Source: Blastocatellia bacterium
GTDB lineage: Bacteria > Acidobacteriota > Blastocatellia > Chloracidobacteriales > JADJPF01
Reading direction: 5' to 3'
Assembly (NCBI GenBank): GCA_025057015.1
Contig: JANWYG010000001.1
Location: 1-43,605 of the forward strand
DNA length: 43,605 bases
Made by a program: the position numbers and the translations under genes. A model generated the notes under the pieces. It searched no databases, had not been told where the DNA came from, and worked only from the letters and a program-made list of their open reading frames with translations. This document shows, piece after piece, positions 17,173 through 26,371 of this stretch (the first letter of the stretch is position 1; the number at the start of each line of letters is the position of its first letter).

Positions 17173-18536
17173 TGTTTAAGCGGATTCAGCATATCCATTT
17201 TGTAGGAATAGGTGGTGTAGGGATGAGTGGCATAGCCGAAGTGCTACTTAACCTTGGCTATAAGGTGAGTGGCTCAGACATTAAGCTTTCGCCAGTGACA
17301 GAGCGGTTAGCTGGGTTAGGTGGGCAGATATTTGAGGGTCATAGGGCAGAGAATATTTGCGGTGCAGATGTTGTCGTAATCTCTTCTGCTGTAAAGATGG
17401 ATAATCCTGAGGTAGTAGCTGCCAATAGCCATCAGATACCGGTAATTCCTCGGGCGGAGATGCTCGCCGAGCTGATGCGGCTCAAGTATGGTATTGCCGT
17501 TGCTGGAGCGCATGGTAAGACTTCTACGACCTCGATGATAGGCCATATGCTGAACTTCGCTGGTTTAGATCCTACGATAGTGGTAGGAGGACGCGTAGGT
17601 GCTCTTGGTAGCAATGCCAAGCTTGGTCGTGGCGAGTTTATGGTAGTTGAGGCTGACGAAAGTGATGGATCTTTTCTAAAACTTTCTCCAGCCATAGCTG
17701 TGGTGACGAATATTGATAGGGAACATCTGGACTATTACGGCAGCTTGGAAGAATTGTGCAACCACTTTGCTAACTTCGCAAACAAGGTACCGTTTTATGG
17801 AAGCATAGTGCTTTGTCTTGATGATACCAACGCGCAATCAATCATACCGCAGATCAAGCGACGGCTTATAACCTACGGGCTGCAGAGTCAATCGGACGTA
17901 CTAGCTACAGCGGTGGAAATGACGGCTAATTTTGGCTCTCGCTTTGAGGTTAAGTTTCAAGGTCGGCGTTGTGGGATGGTAGAGCTTCATGTACCCGGTA
18001 TGCATAGTGTGTATAACGCTCTTGCCTCGATTGCTGTCGGACTCGATTTGGAAATAGAGTTTTCTACTATAGCTGAGGCGTTGGCAGAATTTCGCGGCGT
18101 AGACCGTCGTTTTCAAATTAAGGGAGAGCTAGCAGGCGTACTTGTAGTAGACGATTACGGTCATCATCCGGCAGAGATTCGAGCGACGCTGCGTGCTGCG
18201 CAAGCTGCTGGTCGCAGAGTGGTAGTAGTGTTTCAGCCTCACAGGTATTCGCGCACGAGCTTGCTTATGAACGATTTTGCTCGTTCGTTTTATGATGCGA
18301 ACGTAGTGCGCATCTGTGACATTTATCCTGCTGGGGAAGAGCCTATTGAAGGAGTTTCGTCTCGAAATCTAGCGCTACTTATCGAGCGCTATGGGCACAA
18401 GGATGTCAAGTATGTAGGTAGTTTAGCAGAAGCTGTAGCAGCAGTTAGGCAGCTGCTACAGCCAGGAGATCTGCTGCTTACACTTGGTGCTGGCAACGTC
18501 TGGCAGGTAGGAGAAGAGTTGCTCAAGGGAGCTTAG
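17172..18536 (+). CDS. murC: UDP-MurNAc:L-alanine ligase MurC
   Basis: MurC starts the stem peptide by adding L-alanine to UDP-MurNAc. The protein of about 454 residues has the [15 protein letters not shown]-binding motif near the N-terminus, the P-loop GAHGKTST (near 112-119), [34 protein letters not shown], and FQPHRYSRT. These clearly mark MurC rather than Mpl. I chose ATG 17172, which forms TGATG with the murG stop and has AAAAGG upstream. GTG 17169 would add one residue. Confidence 0.95.
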   Translation: MFKRIQHIHFVGIGGVGMSGIAEVLLNLGYKVSGSDIKLSPVTERLAGLGGQIFEGHRAENICGADVVVISSAVKMDNPEVVAANSHQIPVIPRAEMLAELMRLKYGIAVAGAHGKTSTTSMIGHMLNFAGLDPTIVVGGRVGALGSNAKLGRGEFMVVEADESDGSFLKLSPAIAVVTNIDREHLDYYGSLEELCNHFANFANKVPFYGSIVLCLDDTNAQSIIPQIKRRLITYGLQSQSDVLATAVEMTANFGSRFEVKFQGRRCGMVELHVPGMHSVYNALASIAVGLDLEIEFSTIAEALAEFRGVDRRFQIKGELAGVLVVDDYGHHPAEIRATLRAAQAAGRRVVVVFQPHRYSRTSLLMNDFARSFYDANVVRICDIYPAGEEPIEGVSSRNLALLIERYGHKDVKYVGSLAEAVAAVRQLLQPGDLLLTLGAGNVWQVGEELLKGA

Positions 18537-18539
18537 GTT

Positions 18540-19391
18540 ATGGTTGAGGCCGTCGAGCGAATTTGTAAAAAACTCGGGGTCTTGGTCAGGTATGGCCAGC
18601 TGATGCGGTTTCACACGGCCGTAGGCGTAGGTGGTGAGATAGACTGCATAGCTTATCCTTGCGACTATGCGACGGCAGCACGGCTTGTGGCTGAACTAGA
18701 AAGTGCCGCAGTAGATTGGCGTGTTCTTGGTGCTGGCTCGAGGTTGCTTGTAGCAGACCTACCGATAGCTAGAACGGCTGTGAGTCTCAAATTGATAGAA
18801 GAGATGATGCTGTTTGATGGCGAGAAGGTTAGGGTTCCTGCTGGCTATAGGGTAGCTGCGATAGCTGCTGCTACGATCGAGCGAGGTTTAGCTGGCCTAG
18901 AGAAGCTAGGATATTCTGTTGGTACGGTTGGGGGAGCTTTACGACGGCAAGATACAGCCGAAGGGAGGATACTTGCTTCGCTGGTAAATAAGGTGATTGT
19001 AGCTCGTAATGGGCGTTTAGTGGAGCTTGATGCGACGGAGGTTGTGTTTGAAAGGGAGTCACTATTACTTGGCTGTGAATTACAGCTTCGGAGGGTAAAA
19101 AGAAAGCGAAGACTAGTTCGTAACAAGCTTCACTTGAGGGGCCGACCTTGGGCGGTATCCGGACCAGTTTTTTTGAATTCTGCCGGTTGGCCAGCGGCAG
19201 AACTCTTGCTGAAGGCCGGGCTCAAGGGTAGCAGAAGAGGGGGAGTTAGGCTTGCTCCTTGGAACTGTGCTTTTCTGGTGAATGACGGAACGGCTACTGC
19301 ACGGGATATCGAGTTGTTAATAGATGATGTTATTTCTGAGACTGACCGCAGGCTAGGCCAAAGGCCTATTGTAGCACTTGAGAGGTGGTAG
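18540..19391 (+). CDS. murB: MurB-like protein with degenerate catalytic motifs
   Basis: MurB normally reduces UDP-GlcNAc-enolpyruvate to UDP-MurNAc using FAD and NADPH. This 283-residue homologue keeps the fold signature: HTAVGVGG (25-32), VLGAGSRLLV (62-71), GLAGLEKLGYSVGTVGGA (116-133), and AELLLKAGLKG with FLVNDGTATARD in the C-terminal domain. Key residues are altered. The GSxFKNP loop reads GPVFLN (208-213), so the catalytic serine is P209. The FAD-loop NAGAYG after GGA is replaced by RRQDTAEG. The YRxS motif is at best ERES (171-174). The C-terminus ends LERW, without the usual acidic continuation. It sits in the normal dcw position between murC and ftsQ with a good ribosome binding site (AAGGGAG). 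It may be an inactive structural or regulatory remnant, or a strongly diverged enzyme. Confidence 0.82.
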   Translation: MVEAVERICKKLGVLVRYGQLMRFHTAVGVGGEIDCIAYPCDYATAARLVAELESAAVDWRVLGAGSRLLVADLPIARTAVSLKLIEEMMLFDGEKVRVPAGYRVAAIAAATIERGLAGLEKLGYSVGTVGGALRRQDTAEGRILASLVNKVIVARNGRLVELDATEVVFERESLLLGCELQLRRVKRKRRLVRNKLHLRGRPWAVSGPVFLNSAGWPAAELLLKAGLKGSRRGGVRLAPWNCAFLVNDGTATARDIELLIDDVISETDRRLGQRPIVALERW

Positions 19392-19394
19392 CAA

Positions 19395-20435
19395 ATGCGT
19401 GGAGTAACGGCTGAGCGAAGGTCTGTTTTTAAGCAGAAGGTTATCAAGAGGAAGAGCGCGTCGGGGAAAGTGACGAGGGAGAGGCTTTTGTCGTATCTCT
19501 GGGTTGCAGTTGCTGGCTTAGTGCTTTTCGGAGTTGTGATAGGTATCATTTCTGCTTATCGAGTAGTAGTTAGGTCTGAGGTATTTCGTCTAAGCAGCAT
19601 AGAAATCACCGGCGTACGCCGGGTAAGTATTCAGGACGTGGAGCGTCTGTTACGAGAGAGTGCCACGGATCCGCTAATTTTTGCTGATCTTGGAAAGATG
19701 AGGAAGGTTTTGGAGCAGATGCCTTGGATCAAGCGAGCATATTTGACGCGCGTCTTACCTGATAAATTGCGAGTGAAGGTAGAAGAGCGAGTTCCGTTTA
19801 TGCTTGTCAAGATAGGCAGCAAGCTTTTTTGGGTAGACGACTGTGCCGTAGTGCTTGGTGAGTTTGATATGACGGCTGATAAGGACGTACCGCCTGTAGT
19901 GACAGGTTTTAGTGCTAAGCCTGATGAAATCTCTAGAGCCGAGGACTTGGAGCGGATAGCCACTTATAAGAACATACTTTGGGCGCTTGACAGTGGGACT
20001 ACCAAGTACTTGTCGCAGGTAGAAGAGATAGATCTGACGAATCTGAAGGACGTGCGGATTACTGTTGTGCAGGGTTTGGGTGAGCATCCTGTAGAAATAG
20101 CTTTAGGACATCGGGATTTCAGAGCGAGGGTAGCTTTAGCTATGGATATATTGGACGCTCTAAGGACTCGGGATTCTGCTAGGCTTCGCAACTATCAGGT
20201 ACTAGATCCACAGGTTTTAAGTAATCCGGAGTTAATAACTTTTATCAGCGTAGTTCATCCTGCGCAGATAGCAATTAAACTGGCAAGAAAGCCTGTAGAC
20301 TCCGAGCGAGCTGATTTTGCTGAGAGGCGCACTGAGAAAGCGATGCAAGTAGCTAGTTTAGTCAAAACTCGTGGCGTTTCTGCATTGCAGCAGAAGACAG
20401 CTACGCCTACTAGGCCGAGGAGGGTGGAGGAATGA
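19395..20435 (+). CDS. ftsQ: Cell division protein FtsQ
   Basis: FtsQ is a bitopic divisome protein that recruits FtsL/FtsB. The 346-residue protein has a very basic cytoplasmic N-terminus (1-30), one transmembrane helix (about 31-54), a POTRA domain (about 65-135, from FRLSSIEITGVRRVS to LPDKLRVKVEERVP), and an FtsQ beta domain beginning LFWVDDCAVVLGEF. The C-terminal tail (about 290-346) is charged and likely disordered. GAGAGGTGG precedes the ATG. The gene lies 3 bp after murB and 3 bp before ftsA. Confidence 0.93.
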   Translation: MRGVTAERRSVFKQKVIKRKSASGKVTRERLLSYLWVAVAGLVLFGVVIGIISAYRVVVRSEVFRLSSIEITGVRRVSIQDVERLLRESATDPLIFADLGKMRKVLEQMPWIKRAYLTRVLPDKLRVKVEERVPFMLVKIGSKLFWVDDCAVVLGEFDMTADKDVPPVVTGFSAKPDEISRAEDLERIATYKNILWALDSGTTKYLSQVEEIDLTNLKDVRITVVQGLGEHPVEIALGHRDFRARVALAMDILDALRTRDSARLRNYQVLDPQVLSNPELITFISVVHPAQIAIKLARKPVDSERADFAERRTEKAMQVASLVKTRGVSALQQKTATPTRPRRVEE

Positions 20436-20438
20436 TTT

Positions 20439-21683
20439 ATGCCTAAGGTTCTACAGGTTGTCGGGCTTGACGTTGGCACTACGAGAGTGCGCGTCGTGAT
20501 AGCAGAGGTAAACGGTGGGAACATAGAGGTAGTAGGGGTAGGAACAGCCAACTCCAAGGGGCTACGCAAGGGAGTGGTAGTGAATATAGACTCTGCGGTT
20601 GAGTCGATCAAGCGGGCTTTAGAGGCCGCAGAGCAGATGTCAGGGACTACTGTAGAGCAAGCATATGTTGGGCTAGGTGGGGCGCACATTAGAAGTTATA
20701 ACAGCAAAGGCGTAGTAGCTATTTCGCGTAAGAATCGTGAGATTACAGTTGAGGACATTAGAAGAGTTGTCGATCAAGCCAGTGCGGTTTCAGTACCTTC
20801 TGACAGGGAGATAGTAGACGTAGTTCCGCAGGAGTTTACTGTAGATGAACAGGATGGGATAGGCGATCCGCTGGGCATGCTTGGTATGAGGCTTGAGGTA
20901 GTGGTACATATAGTCACCTCACCGATAACTGCTAAGCAAAACATAGTGACAAGTGTGAATCGTTCGGGTATTATAGTTATCGATACTGTCCTAGACCCTC
21001 TGGCAGCAGCCGAAGCCGTACTGACGGAAGAAGAGCGCGAGTATGGCACTGCACTTATAGACATAGGTGGAGAGACTACTAAATTGGCAATTTTTCATCG
21101 CGGAGCTATCCGCCATACGGCAGTCTTTCCGCTAGGTGGCAATCATTTCACGAATGATATAGCAGTCGGTTTACGTACGCCCATCCCTGCAGCTGAACGT
21201 ATCAAGCGACAGTACGGTTGCACTTTGAGTGGTCTGTTAAGTGAGAATGAGCGTCAGTCTGCCTTAGAGATTCCTAACGTAGGTGGGCAGAGTGCAAGAT
21301 CGCTTTCTAGGTACATGCTGTGTGAGATACTTCAAGCTCGAGCTGAAGAGATATTTGCACAGGTACATCAAGAGATACAGCGTATGGGTTTTGACACGCA
21401 GATATCGAGCGGAGTGGTGCTGACTGGTGGTGGATGCTTACTTTCTGGGATGCGGGAGATGGCTGAGCAGGTGCTGGATTTACCGGCGAGGCTTGGTGGT
21501 GCTCCGAAAGGTATTGGTGGGCTGTCAGATGAAATAGCGAGTCCTGAGTATGCTACTGCTTTAGGACTGGTAGTGGTTGGTTGTAAGTCTCGTCTTGGCG
21601 GCGTTCGAAGCTATCTGCGCACTGAGACAAGTTTGCGCAGTAGGGCGTCTAGATTGAGAGAGTGGATAGCTGGTATTTTTTAA
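20439..21683 (+). CDS. ftsA: Cell division actin homologue FtsA
   Basis: FtsA is the actin-like ATPase that tethers FtsZ to the membrane. The 414-residue protein shows phosphate-1 (VVGLDVGTTRVRVVIAE), the SHS2 1C subdomain (VEQAYVGLGGAHIRSYNSKG), phosphate-2 (DIGGETTK, 208-215) and the adenosine motif (VVLTGGGCLLSGM). The last 17 residues (SLRSRASRLREWIAGIF) form an amphipathic helix matching the conserved membrane-targeting sequence. GGTGGAGGA lies just upstream of the ATG. Confidence 0.97.
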   Translation: MPKVLQVVGLDVGTTRVRVVIAEVNGGNIEVVGVGTANSKGLRKGVVVNIDSAVESIKRALEAAEQMSGTTVEQAYVGLGGAHIRSYNSKGVVAISRKNREITVEDIRRVVDQASAVSVPSDREIVDVVPQEFTVDEQDGIGDPLGMLGMRLEVVVHIVTSPITAKQNIVTSVNRSGIIVIDTVLDPLAAAEAVLTEEEREYGTALIDIGGETTKLAIFHRGAIRHTAVFPLGGNHFTNDIAVGLRTPIPAAERIKRQYGCTLSGLLSENERQSALEIPNVGGQSARSLSRYMLCEILQARAEEIFAQVHQEIQRMGFDTQISSGVVLTGGGCLLSGMREMAEQVLDLPARLGGAPKGIGGLSDEIASPEYATALGLVVVGCKSRLGGVRSYLRTETSLRSRASRLREWIAGIF

Positions 21684-21722
21684 GGCTATTTTAGAGGTCT
21701 ATTTATTTTAAAACTTAATTAG

Positions 21723-21740
21723 AAATGGAGGCTCCCATTT
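21723..21740 (+). promoter_or_regulatory. Hairpin over the ftsZ ribosome binding site
   Basis: AAATGG (21723-21728) and CCATTT (21735-21740) are perfect inverted arms around a 6-nt loop, and the second arm touches the ftsZ ATG. The Shine-Dalgarno GGAGG (21727-21731) lies half in the first arm and half in the loop. If folded, the hairpin would limit ribosome access to ftsZ. Confidence 0.5.
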
Positions 21741-22865
21741 ATGGCTGCTAGCAGAACAGAAAACGGGCTGAATTTGACTTTTGCAGATAATCCCCCGGCA
21801 AGTGGGGCTTGTATAAAGGTCATAGGTGTAGGTGGCGGCGGCGGTAATGCCGTCGGCAGGATGATCGAAGCGGGAGTCGAAGGTGTGGATTTTCTTGTAG
21901 CAAATACTGATTTACAAGTGTTATCTCGTTCAAAAGCTCCGATTAAGATTCAGATAGGAGCTAAGCTGACTAGGGGGCTAGGGGCTGGCGCAAATCCCGA
22001 GATCGGTCGTCAGGCTGCTATAGACGATACTGATAAGATTCTGGAAGTACTTGAAGGAGCAGATATGGTCTTTATCACCGCTGGCTTAGGTGGTGGCACT
22101 GGTACAGGTGCTGCTCCTATAGTGGCAAGCCTAGCTACTGAAATAGGAGCTTTAACCGTTGCCGTGGTGACTAAGCCGTTTGCTTTTGAAGGACGCAAGC
22201 GTATGATGCAAGCCGAAAAAGGTCTTGCTGAACTGCGCGAGTGTGTGGACACGGTGATAACAATTCCTAATGAGAGGCTACTCTACACGGTAGAGAAGAC
22301 TACTTCGCTGCAGGATGCATTTCGGGTAGCGGATGACGTGCTACGGCAGGCTGTGCAGGGCATATCGGATTTAATTACGGTTCCGGGTTTGATAAATTTG
22401 GACTTTGCGGACGTCAAGACGATAATGCAGGGCATGGGCATAGCGTTGATGGGTACTGGTACTAGTAGCGGTGAGAACCGTGCTCGAGAAGCTACGCAGA
22501 AAGCTATAGCTAGCCCTCTTCTAGAAGAAGCATCTATAGAAGGCGCTAAAGGTATACTTGTCAACATCACCGGAGGCCCAGATCTGACGCTGCATGAGGT
22601 GAACGAGGCTTCTACCATAATTCGCGAGGCTGCTGATGAAGATGCCAACATTATTTTCGGAGCTGTCATAGATGAACGTATGGAGTCGCAGATGAAAATC
22701 ACGGTCATAGCTACCGGATTTGACAGAACTCATCAGCAGACTGTAACTCCGGTAAGGACGTATGTGTTACCGACTAATCCTACGGTGCAAAGGTTGTCAG
22801 ATGCTGTCACACCGAAAAAGGAGGACTTAGATATTCCTACGTTTATACGTAAAAAGGCAGATTAA
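21741..22865 (+). CDS. ftsZ: Cell division tubulin homologue FtsZ
   Basis: FtsZ is the GTPase that forms the division ring. The 374-residue protein has the N-terminal [15 protein letters not shown] nucleotide-binding loop (28-41), the tubulin signature GGGTGTG (117-123), the T7 synergy loop NLDFAD (219-224), and a conserved C-terminal peptide DIPTFIR (364-370) that binds FtsA. The C-terminal linker is short (about 40 residues). A 57-bp gap separates it from ftsA, the widest junction in the cluster, and its ribosome binding site lies in a small hairpin. It is the last dcw gene. lpxC does not follow. Confidence 0.98.
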   Translation: MAASRTENGLNLTFADNPPASGACIKVIGVGGGGGNAVGRMIEAGVEGVDFLVANTDLQVLSRSKAPIKIQIGAKLTRGLGAGANPEIGRQAAIDDTDKILEVLEGADMVFITAGLGGGTGTGAAPIVASLATEIGALTVAVVTKPFAFEGRKRMMQAEKGLAELRECVDTVITIPNERLLYTVEKTTSLQDAFRVADDVLRQAVQGISDLITVPGLINLDFADVKTIMQGMGIALMGTGTSSGENRAREATQKAIASPLLEEASIEGAKGILVNITGGPDLTLHEVNEASTIIREAADEDANIIFGAVIDERMESQMKITVIATGFDRTHQQTVTPVRTYVLPTNPTVQRLSDAVTPKKEDLDIPTFIRKKAD

Positions 22866-22878
22866 CTGTAGAGGTCGC

Positions 22879-22907
22879 TTGACAAACTTGAGGAGAGGCA
22901 GTTTAAT
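22879..22907 (+). promoter_or_regulatory. Strong sigma-70-type promoter for tRNA-Leu and tig
   Basis: TTGACA (22879-22884) is followed by a 17-bp spacer and TTTAAT (22902-22907). The predicted start near 22914 gives a 5' leader of about 15 nt before the tRNA. No terminator was seen between the tRNA and tig, so this promoter may also serve tig-clpP-clpX. Confidence 0.75.
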
Positions 22908-22928
22908 TTTGACTACTGAACTTAATGA

Positions 22929-23010
22929 GCGAAAGTGGCGGAATTGGCAGACGCGCCAGACTTAGGATCTGGTAGGGCAACCTGTGGGGGTTCGAGTCCC
23001 CCCTTTCGCA
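22929..23010 (+). tRNA. tRNA-Leu (anticodon UAG)
   Basis: The acceptor arms GCGAAAG (22929-22935) and CTTTCGC (23003-23009) pair fully, with discriminator A at 23010. The anticodon stem CCAGA/TCTGG encloses the loop CTTAGGA, giving anticodon TAG (22963-22965), which reads CUA and other CUN leucine codons. The T arm is GGGGG-TTCGAGT-CCCCC. A short extra variable arm (AGGGCAACCT) and the D-arm TGGCGGAATTGGCAGACGC are typical of leucine tRNA. The CCA end is not encoded. Confidence 0.97.
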
Positions 23011-23092
23011 TTGGCTCTAGGCAGTTCAGGTTTACCTCCAGAGTGACCCCGCATAGAATATCCCTTTTTAGATTTGTTTAAGAGAGGAAGGT

Positions 23093-24466
23093 ATGAAAGT
23101 AGAGATTACTGACCTGTCGAGTTGTATGAAACAGGTCCTTGTTGAGATACCTGAATCTACGGTCAGCGAGCAGTTCAGGCGTGTGTCGATGATGATAGCT
23201 CAGAGTGTTAGTATTCCGGGGTTTAGAAAAGGACGTGCTCCTTTGAGTGTGATTAAAAATAGGTATCGCAAGGAGATACACGATCAGGTGATGCGTGACC
23301 TGCTGCCTACGGCGTTACACACTGCTATTGTCGAAAATAACATACCTATGGTGGGTGATCCGCATATAGATGAGATAGTTCTCAAAGACGGAGCTGCGTT
23401 TGTTTTCAAGGCCAGGTTGGAAGTGATACCGGATTTTGAAGTAGGTCAGTATAGAGGGCTCAAGCTTGTTCGTCGCGTGCGAGTAGTTACTGATGAAATG
23501 GTGAAGGCCAAGCTTGAAGAGCTGCGTCATCAGCATGCTACGCTAGTTCCTGTAGAGGATCGTGAGGCTCGTCTAGGTGACTATGTTAGCATAGAGCTAC
23601 ATGGCGAGTATCTGACTGACAAACCAGAGGAACCGATGCACGCTGATAATCTACCGCTTTGGCTCAGTCCTCAGGAGGGTATGGAAGAAATCGTCAATAA
23701 TACCGTAGGTCTTAAAATAGGTGAAGAAAAGACTTTTGAGACCGAGTACGGGCAGGATTATCCGAATCCCAAGTTTGCTGGCAAGCGGCTGAGATATCGT
23801 ATCCGACTGAATTCGATCAAAGTAAAGGAACTACCTGAACTGGATGATGAATTTGCTGCGTCAATAAGCGAATTTAGTTCTCTTGAGGAGTTACAAGCTA
23901 GCATAAGGCGGGCGCTAGAGGACGGTGCTCGCAACGAAGCTGATGCGAACCTGAGGGAACAAGTTTTTCGAGCTCTAGTAGAGGGCAAAGATTTCGAAGT
24001 GCCTGAGATTATGCTCCAGGCACAGCTAGGTAGTCAGCTGAATAGCTTCAAGATGCATCTGGCAAGAAGCGGCATAGATCCGCGCACCGTTGACTGGAAG
24101 CAGCTACTCGAACAGCAGCGCGAAGAGGCTAAGCGCGAGGTCAGGTCACGCTTAATCCTAGAAAAGATAGCTTCCATTGAGGATATAAAGGTTTCTGAAG
24201 AAGAACTCGAACAGCATATAGCAAGCCTTGCTGCGGCATTGGGTGCAACGGTAGAGGCCACTAGGTCACGCTTGACAAAGGAAGGAGCTATCGATAGTAT
24301 CAAAATTAGGATCCGCAATAAAAAGGCTTTAGATCTAATAATAGGAAGTGCTCAGATCTCTGAAGAGACCGTCGCTTCCGAAGAAGTGGACAAAAAGAAT
24401 AGTGATTTTGGCTTCGGTGCTTCATCCGAAGAAGAGCCAAACTTGCAGTCAGATAACTCACCTTAA
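23093..24466 (+). CDS. tig: Trigger factor (ribosome-associated chaperone and prolyl isomerase)
   Basis: Trigger factor binds nascent chains at the ribosome exit tunnel next to protein L23. The 457-residue protein has the ribosome-docking motif GFRKGRAP (43-50), a central FKBP-type PPIase domain beginning around [15 protein letters not shown] (about 160-245), and a helical SurA-like C-terminal domain. An acidic, low-complexity tail follows (about 425-457) that is longer than in E. coli (432 residues). GAGGAAGG precedes the ATG. It leads the tig-clpP-clpX-lon order familiar from many bacteria. Confidence 0.96.
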   Translation: MKVEITDLSSCMKQVLVEIPESTVSEQFRRVSMMIAQSVSIPGFRKGRAPLSVIKNRYRKEIHDQVMRDLLPTALHTAIVENNIPMVGDPHIDEIVLKDGAAFVFKARLEVIPDFEVGQYRGLKLVRRVRVVTDEMVKAKLEELRHQHATLVPVEDREARLGDYVSIELHGEYLTDKPEEPMHADNLPLWLSPQEGMEEIVNNTVGLKIGEEKTFETEYGQDYPNPKFAGKRLRYRIRLNSIKVKELPELDDEFAASISEFSSLEELQASIRRALEDGARNEADANLREQVFRALVEGKDFEVPEIMLQAQLGSQLNSFKMHLARSGIDPRTVDWKQLLEQQREEAKREVRSRLILEKIASIEDIKVSEEELEQHIASLAAALGATVEATRSRLTKEGAIDSIKIRIRNKKALDLIIGSAQISEETVASEEVDKKNSDFGFGASSEEEPNLQSDNSP

Positions 24467-24480
24467 AAGAAATAGCGCCT

Positions 24481-25089
24481 ATGAACCTGCCAGGAATTCA
24501 TTCAGCCCTGATACCAATGGTTGTTGAGCAGACAAGTCGAGGTGAAAGAGCCTATGATATCTACTCTAGGCTGCTTAAGGATAACATCATATTTATCGGG
24601 ACACCTATAGACGATACGATAGCGAACCTTGTTGTAGCGCAGTTGCTTTTTCTTGAAGCTGAAGACCCTGACAAGGACATCTCTTTGTACATTAATACTC
24701 CGGGCGGATCTATAACTGCTGGTATGGCAATTTACGATACTATGCAGTTTATACGTCCTGATGTAGCCACTATCTGTGTTGGACAGTGTGCTTCTATGGG
24801 GGCCTTACTTTTGTGTGCTGGAACGAAAGGCAAGAGATTTGCTCTTCCAAATTCGCGAATTCTCATACATCAACCCTCTGTAGGTGGAATTTCAGGTCAA
24901 GCGACTGATGTAAGAATACATGCTGAAGAGCTGATGAGGATGAGAAGGCTCACAAGTGAGATACTTGCCAAGCATACAGGACAGCCTTTCGAGGTGATAG
25001 AGCGCGATGTCGAGCGCGATAGAATAATGGACGCTTATCAGGCTAAAGAGTATGGCTTGATAGATCAAGTGATAACACACCGTGAATAG
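24481..25089 (+). CDS. clpP: ATP-dependent Clp protease proteolytic subunit ClpP
   Basis: ClpP is the serine peptidase that forms the tetradecameric chamber fed by ClpX. The 202-residue protein has catalytic S105 ([11 protein letters not shown]), H130 ([11 protein letters not shown]) and D180 (ERDRIMDA). The N-terminal [20 protein letters not shown] block is typical and implies a short propeptide. It lies 14 bp after tig, and the ribosome binding site is weak (AAAGAAA). Confidence 0.98.
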   Translation: MNLPGIHSALIPMVVEQTSRGERAYDIYSRLLKDNIIFIGTPIDDTIANLVVAQLLFLEAEDPDKDISLYINTPGGSITAGMAIYDTMQFIRPDVATICVGQCASMGALLLCAGTKGKRFALPNSRILIHQPSVGGISGQATDVRIHAEELMRMRRLTSEILAKHTGQPFEVIERDVERDRIMDAYQAKEYGLIDQVITHRE

Positions 25090-25115
25090 CTTACGGAGCG
25101 ATTGAGGAGCATGCT

Positions 25116-26357
25116 TTGAGACGAGATGAAACGCTGCGGTGTTCGTTCTGTGGAAAAACACAAAACGAAGTTAAAAAGTTGATAGCTGGCTCTACGGTCT
25201 ACATCTGCAATGAGTGTATAGACATTTGTAACGAAATCATTGCAGATGATGCTGGTCAAGAACAGGAATTTTCCTCTCAGCGTCCCCCCTTGCCAAAGCC
25301 TGTAGAAATAAAGGCTTTCCTAGACGACTACGTGATAGGCCAAGAGGAGACTAAGAAGAAACTGGCTGTGGCCGTCTATCAGCACTACCGACGTATAGAA
25401 ATGGCCCGTCGCAAAGTGCAGCTCGATGTAGAGATACAAAAGAGTAACATTCTGCTAATAGGACCTACGGGTACAGGCAAGACGCTGCTGGCACAGACGC
25501 TTGCGCGACTACTGAACGTGCCTTTCTGCATAGTTGATGCAACAACACTTACCGAAGCCGGCTATGTGGGTGAGGATGTAGAAAACATAATACTTAAGCT
25601 CTTGCAGAATGCAAACGGCGATATAGAGCGTGCACAGCAGGGTATAATCTATATCGATGAAGTTGACAAGATCTGTCGCAAGGATGAAAACCCATCTATT
25701 ACGAGGGACGTCTCTGGCGAAGGTGTCCAGCAAGCGTTGCTTAAGATACTTGAGGGAACTATAGCCAATGTTCCTCCGCAAGGTGGACGAAAACATCCTC
25801 ATCAAGACTTCTTTGCGGTAGATACTACCAACATACTTTTCATATGTGGGGGAGCATTTGTAGGCCTGGAAAAGGTCATAGAGCGTCGTGTTGGAAAGAA
25901 GGCGCTTGGTTTTAACGCTAAAGTTGAGAGCCCTAAGTTTGCTCGCAATGCCAACATACTCGAATATGTTCAACCTGAAGATTTGATCAAATATGGGCTG
26001 ATACCTGAGTTTGTAGGGCGACTTCCCGTAATAGGTACTCTACACGAGCTGGATGAAGCTGCTATGATAGATATACTGGTTAAGCCTAAGAGTGCCTTGG
26101 TTAAGCAGTATCAGAAGCAGTTTGAATGGGACAATGTCAAGTTGAAGTTTACTGATGATGCTCTACAGGCTATAGCCAGACAGGCTTGCGAGCGTAAGGT
26201 AGGGGCACGTGGCCTGAGGATGATAATAGAAGAGCTTATGCTCGACGTTATGTATGCTCTGCCTTCGCAGAAAAAGGTGAAGGAATTTGTAGTCACCCGT
26301 GAGATGGTGGAAAACAGAAGGGCTACCTTCCCCCCTGTTTTGGAGAAGGCTGGCTAG
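25116..26357 (+). CDS. clpX: ATP-dependent unfoldase ClpX
   Basis: ClpX is the AAA+ unfoldase that delivers substrates to ClpP. The 413-residue protein has the N-terminal C4 zinc-binding domain (C9, C12, C31, C34), Walker A GPTGTGKT (116-123), Walker B IIYIDEVD (177-184), and the substrate-binding loops around [14 protein letters not shown] and GGRKHPHQ. The start is TTG 25116, with GAGGAG about 6 nt upstream. The nearby ATG at 25111 is in another frame with a stop two codons later. A rare start may keep expression low relative to clpP. Confidence 0.96.
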   Translation: MRRDETLRCSFCGKTQNEVKKLIAGSTVYICNECIDICNEIIADDAGQEQEFSSQRPPLPKPVEIKAFLDDYVIGQEETKKKLAVAVYQHYRRIEMARRKVQLDVEIQKSNILLIGPTGTGKTLLAQTLARLLNVPFCIVDATTLTEAGYVGEDVENIILKLLQNANGDIERAQQGIIYIDEVDKICRKDENPSITRDVSGEGVQQALLKILEGTIANVPPQGGRKHPHQDFFAVDTTNILFICGGAFVGLEKVIERRVGKKALGFNAKVESPKFARNANILEYVQPEDLIKYGLIPEFVGRLPVIGTLHELDEAAMIDILVKPKSALVKQYQKQFEWDNVKLKFTDDALQAIARQACERKVGARGLRMIIEELMLDVMYALPSQKKVKEFVVTREMVENRRATFPPVLEKAG

Positions 26358-26371
26358 GAAAGGTAGGGATA

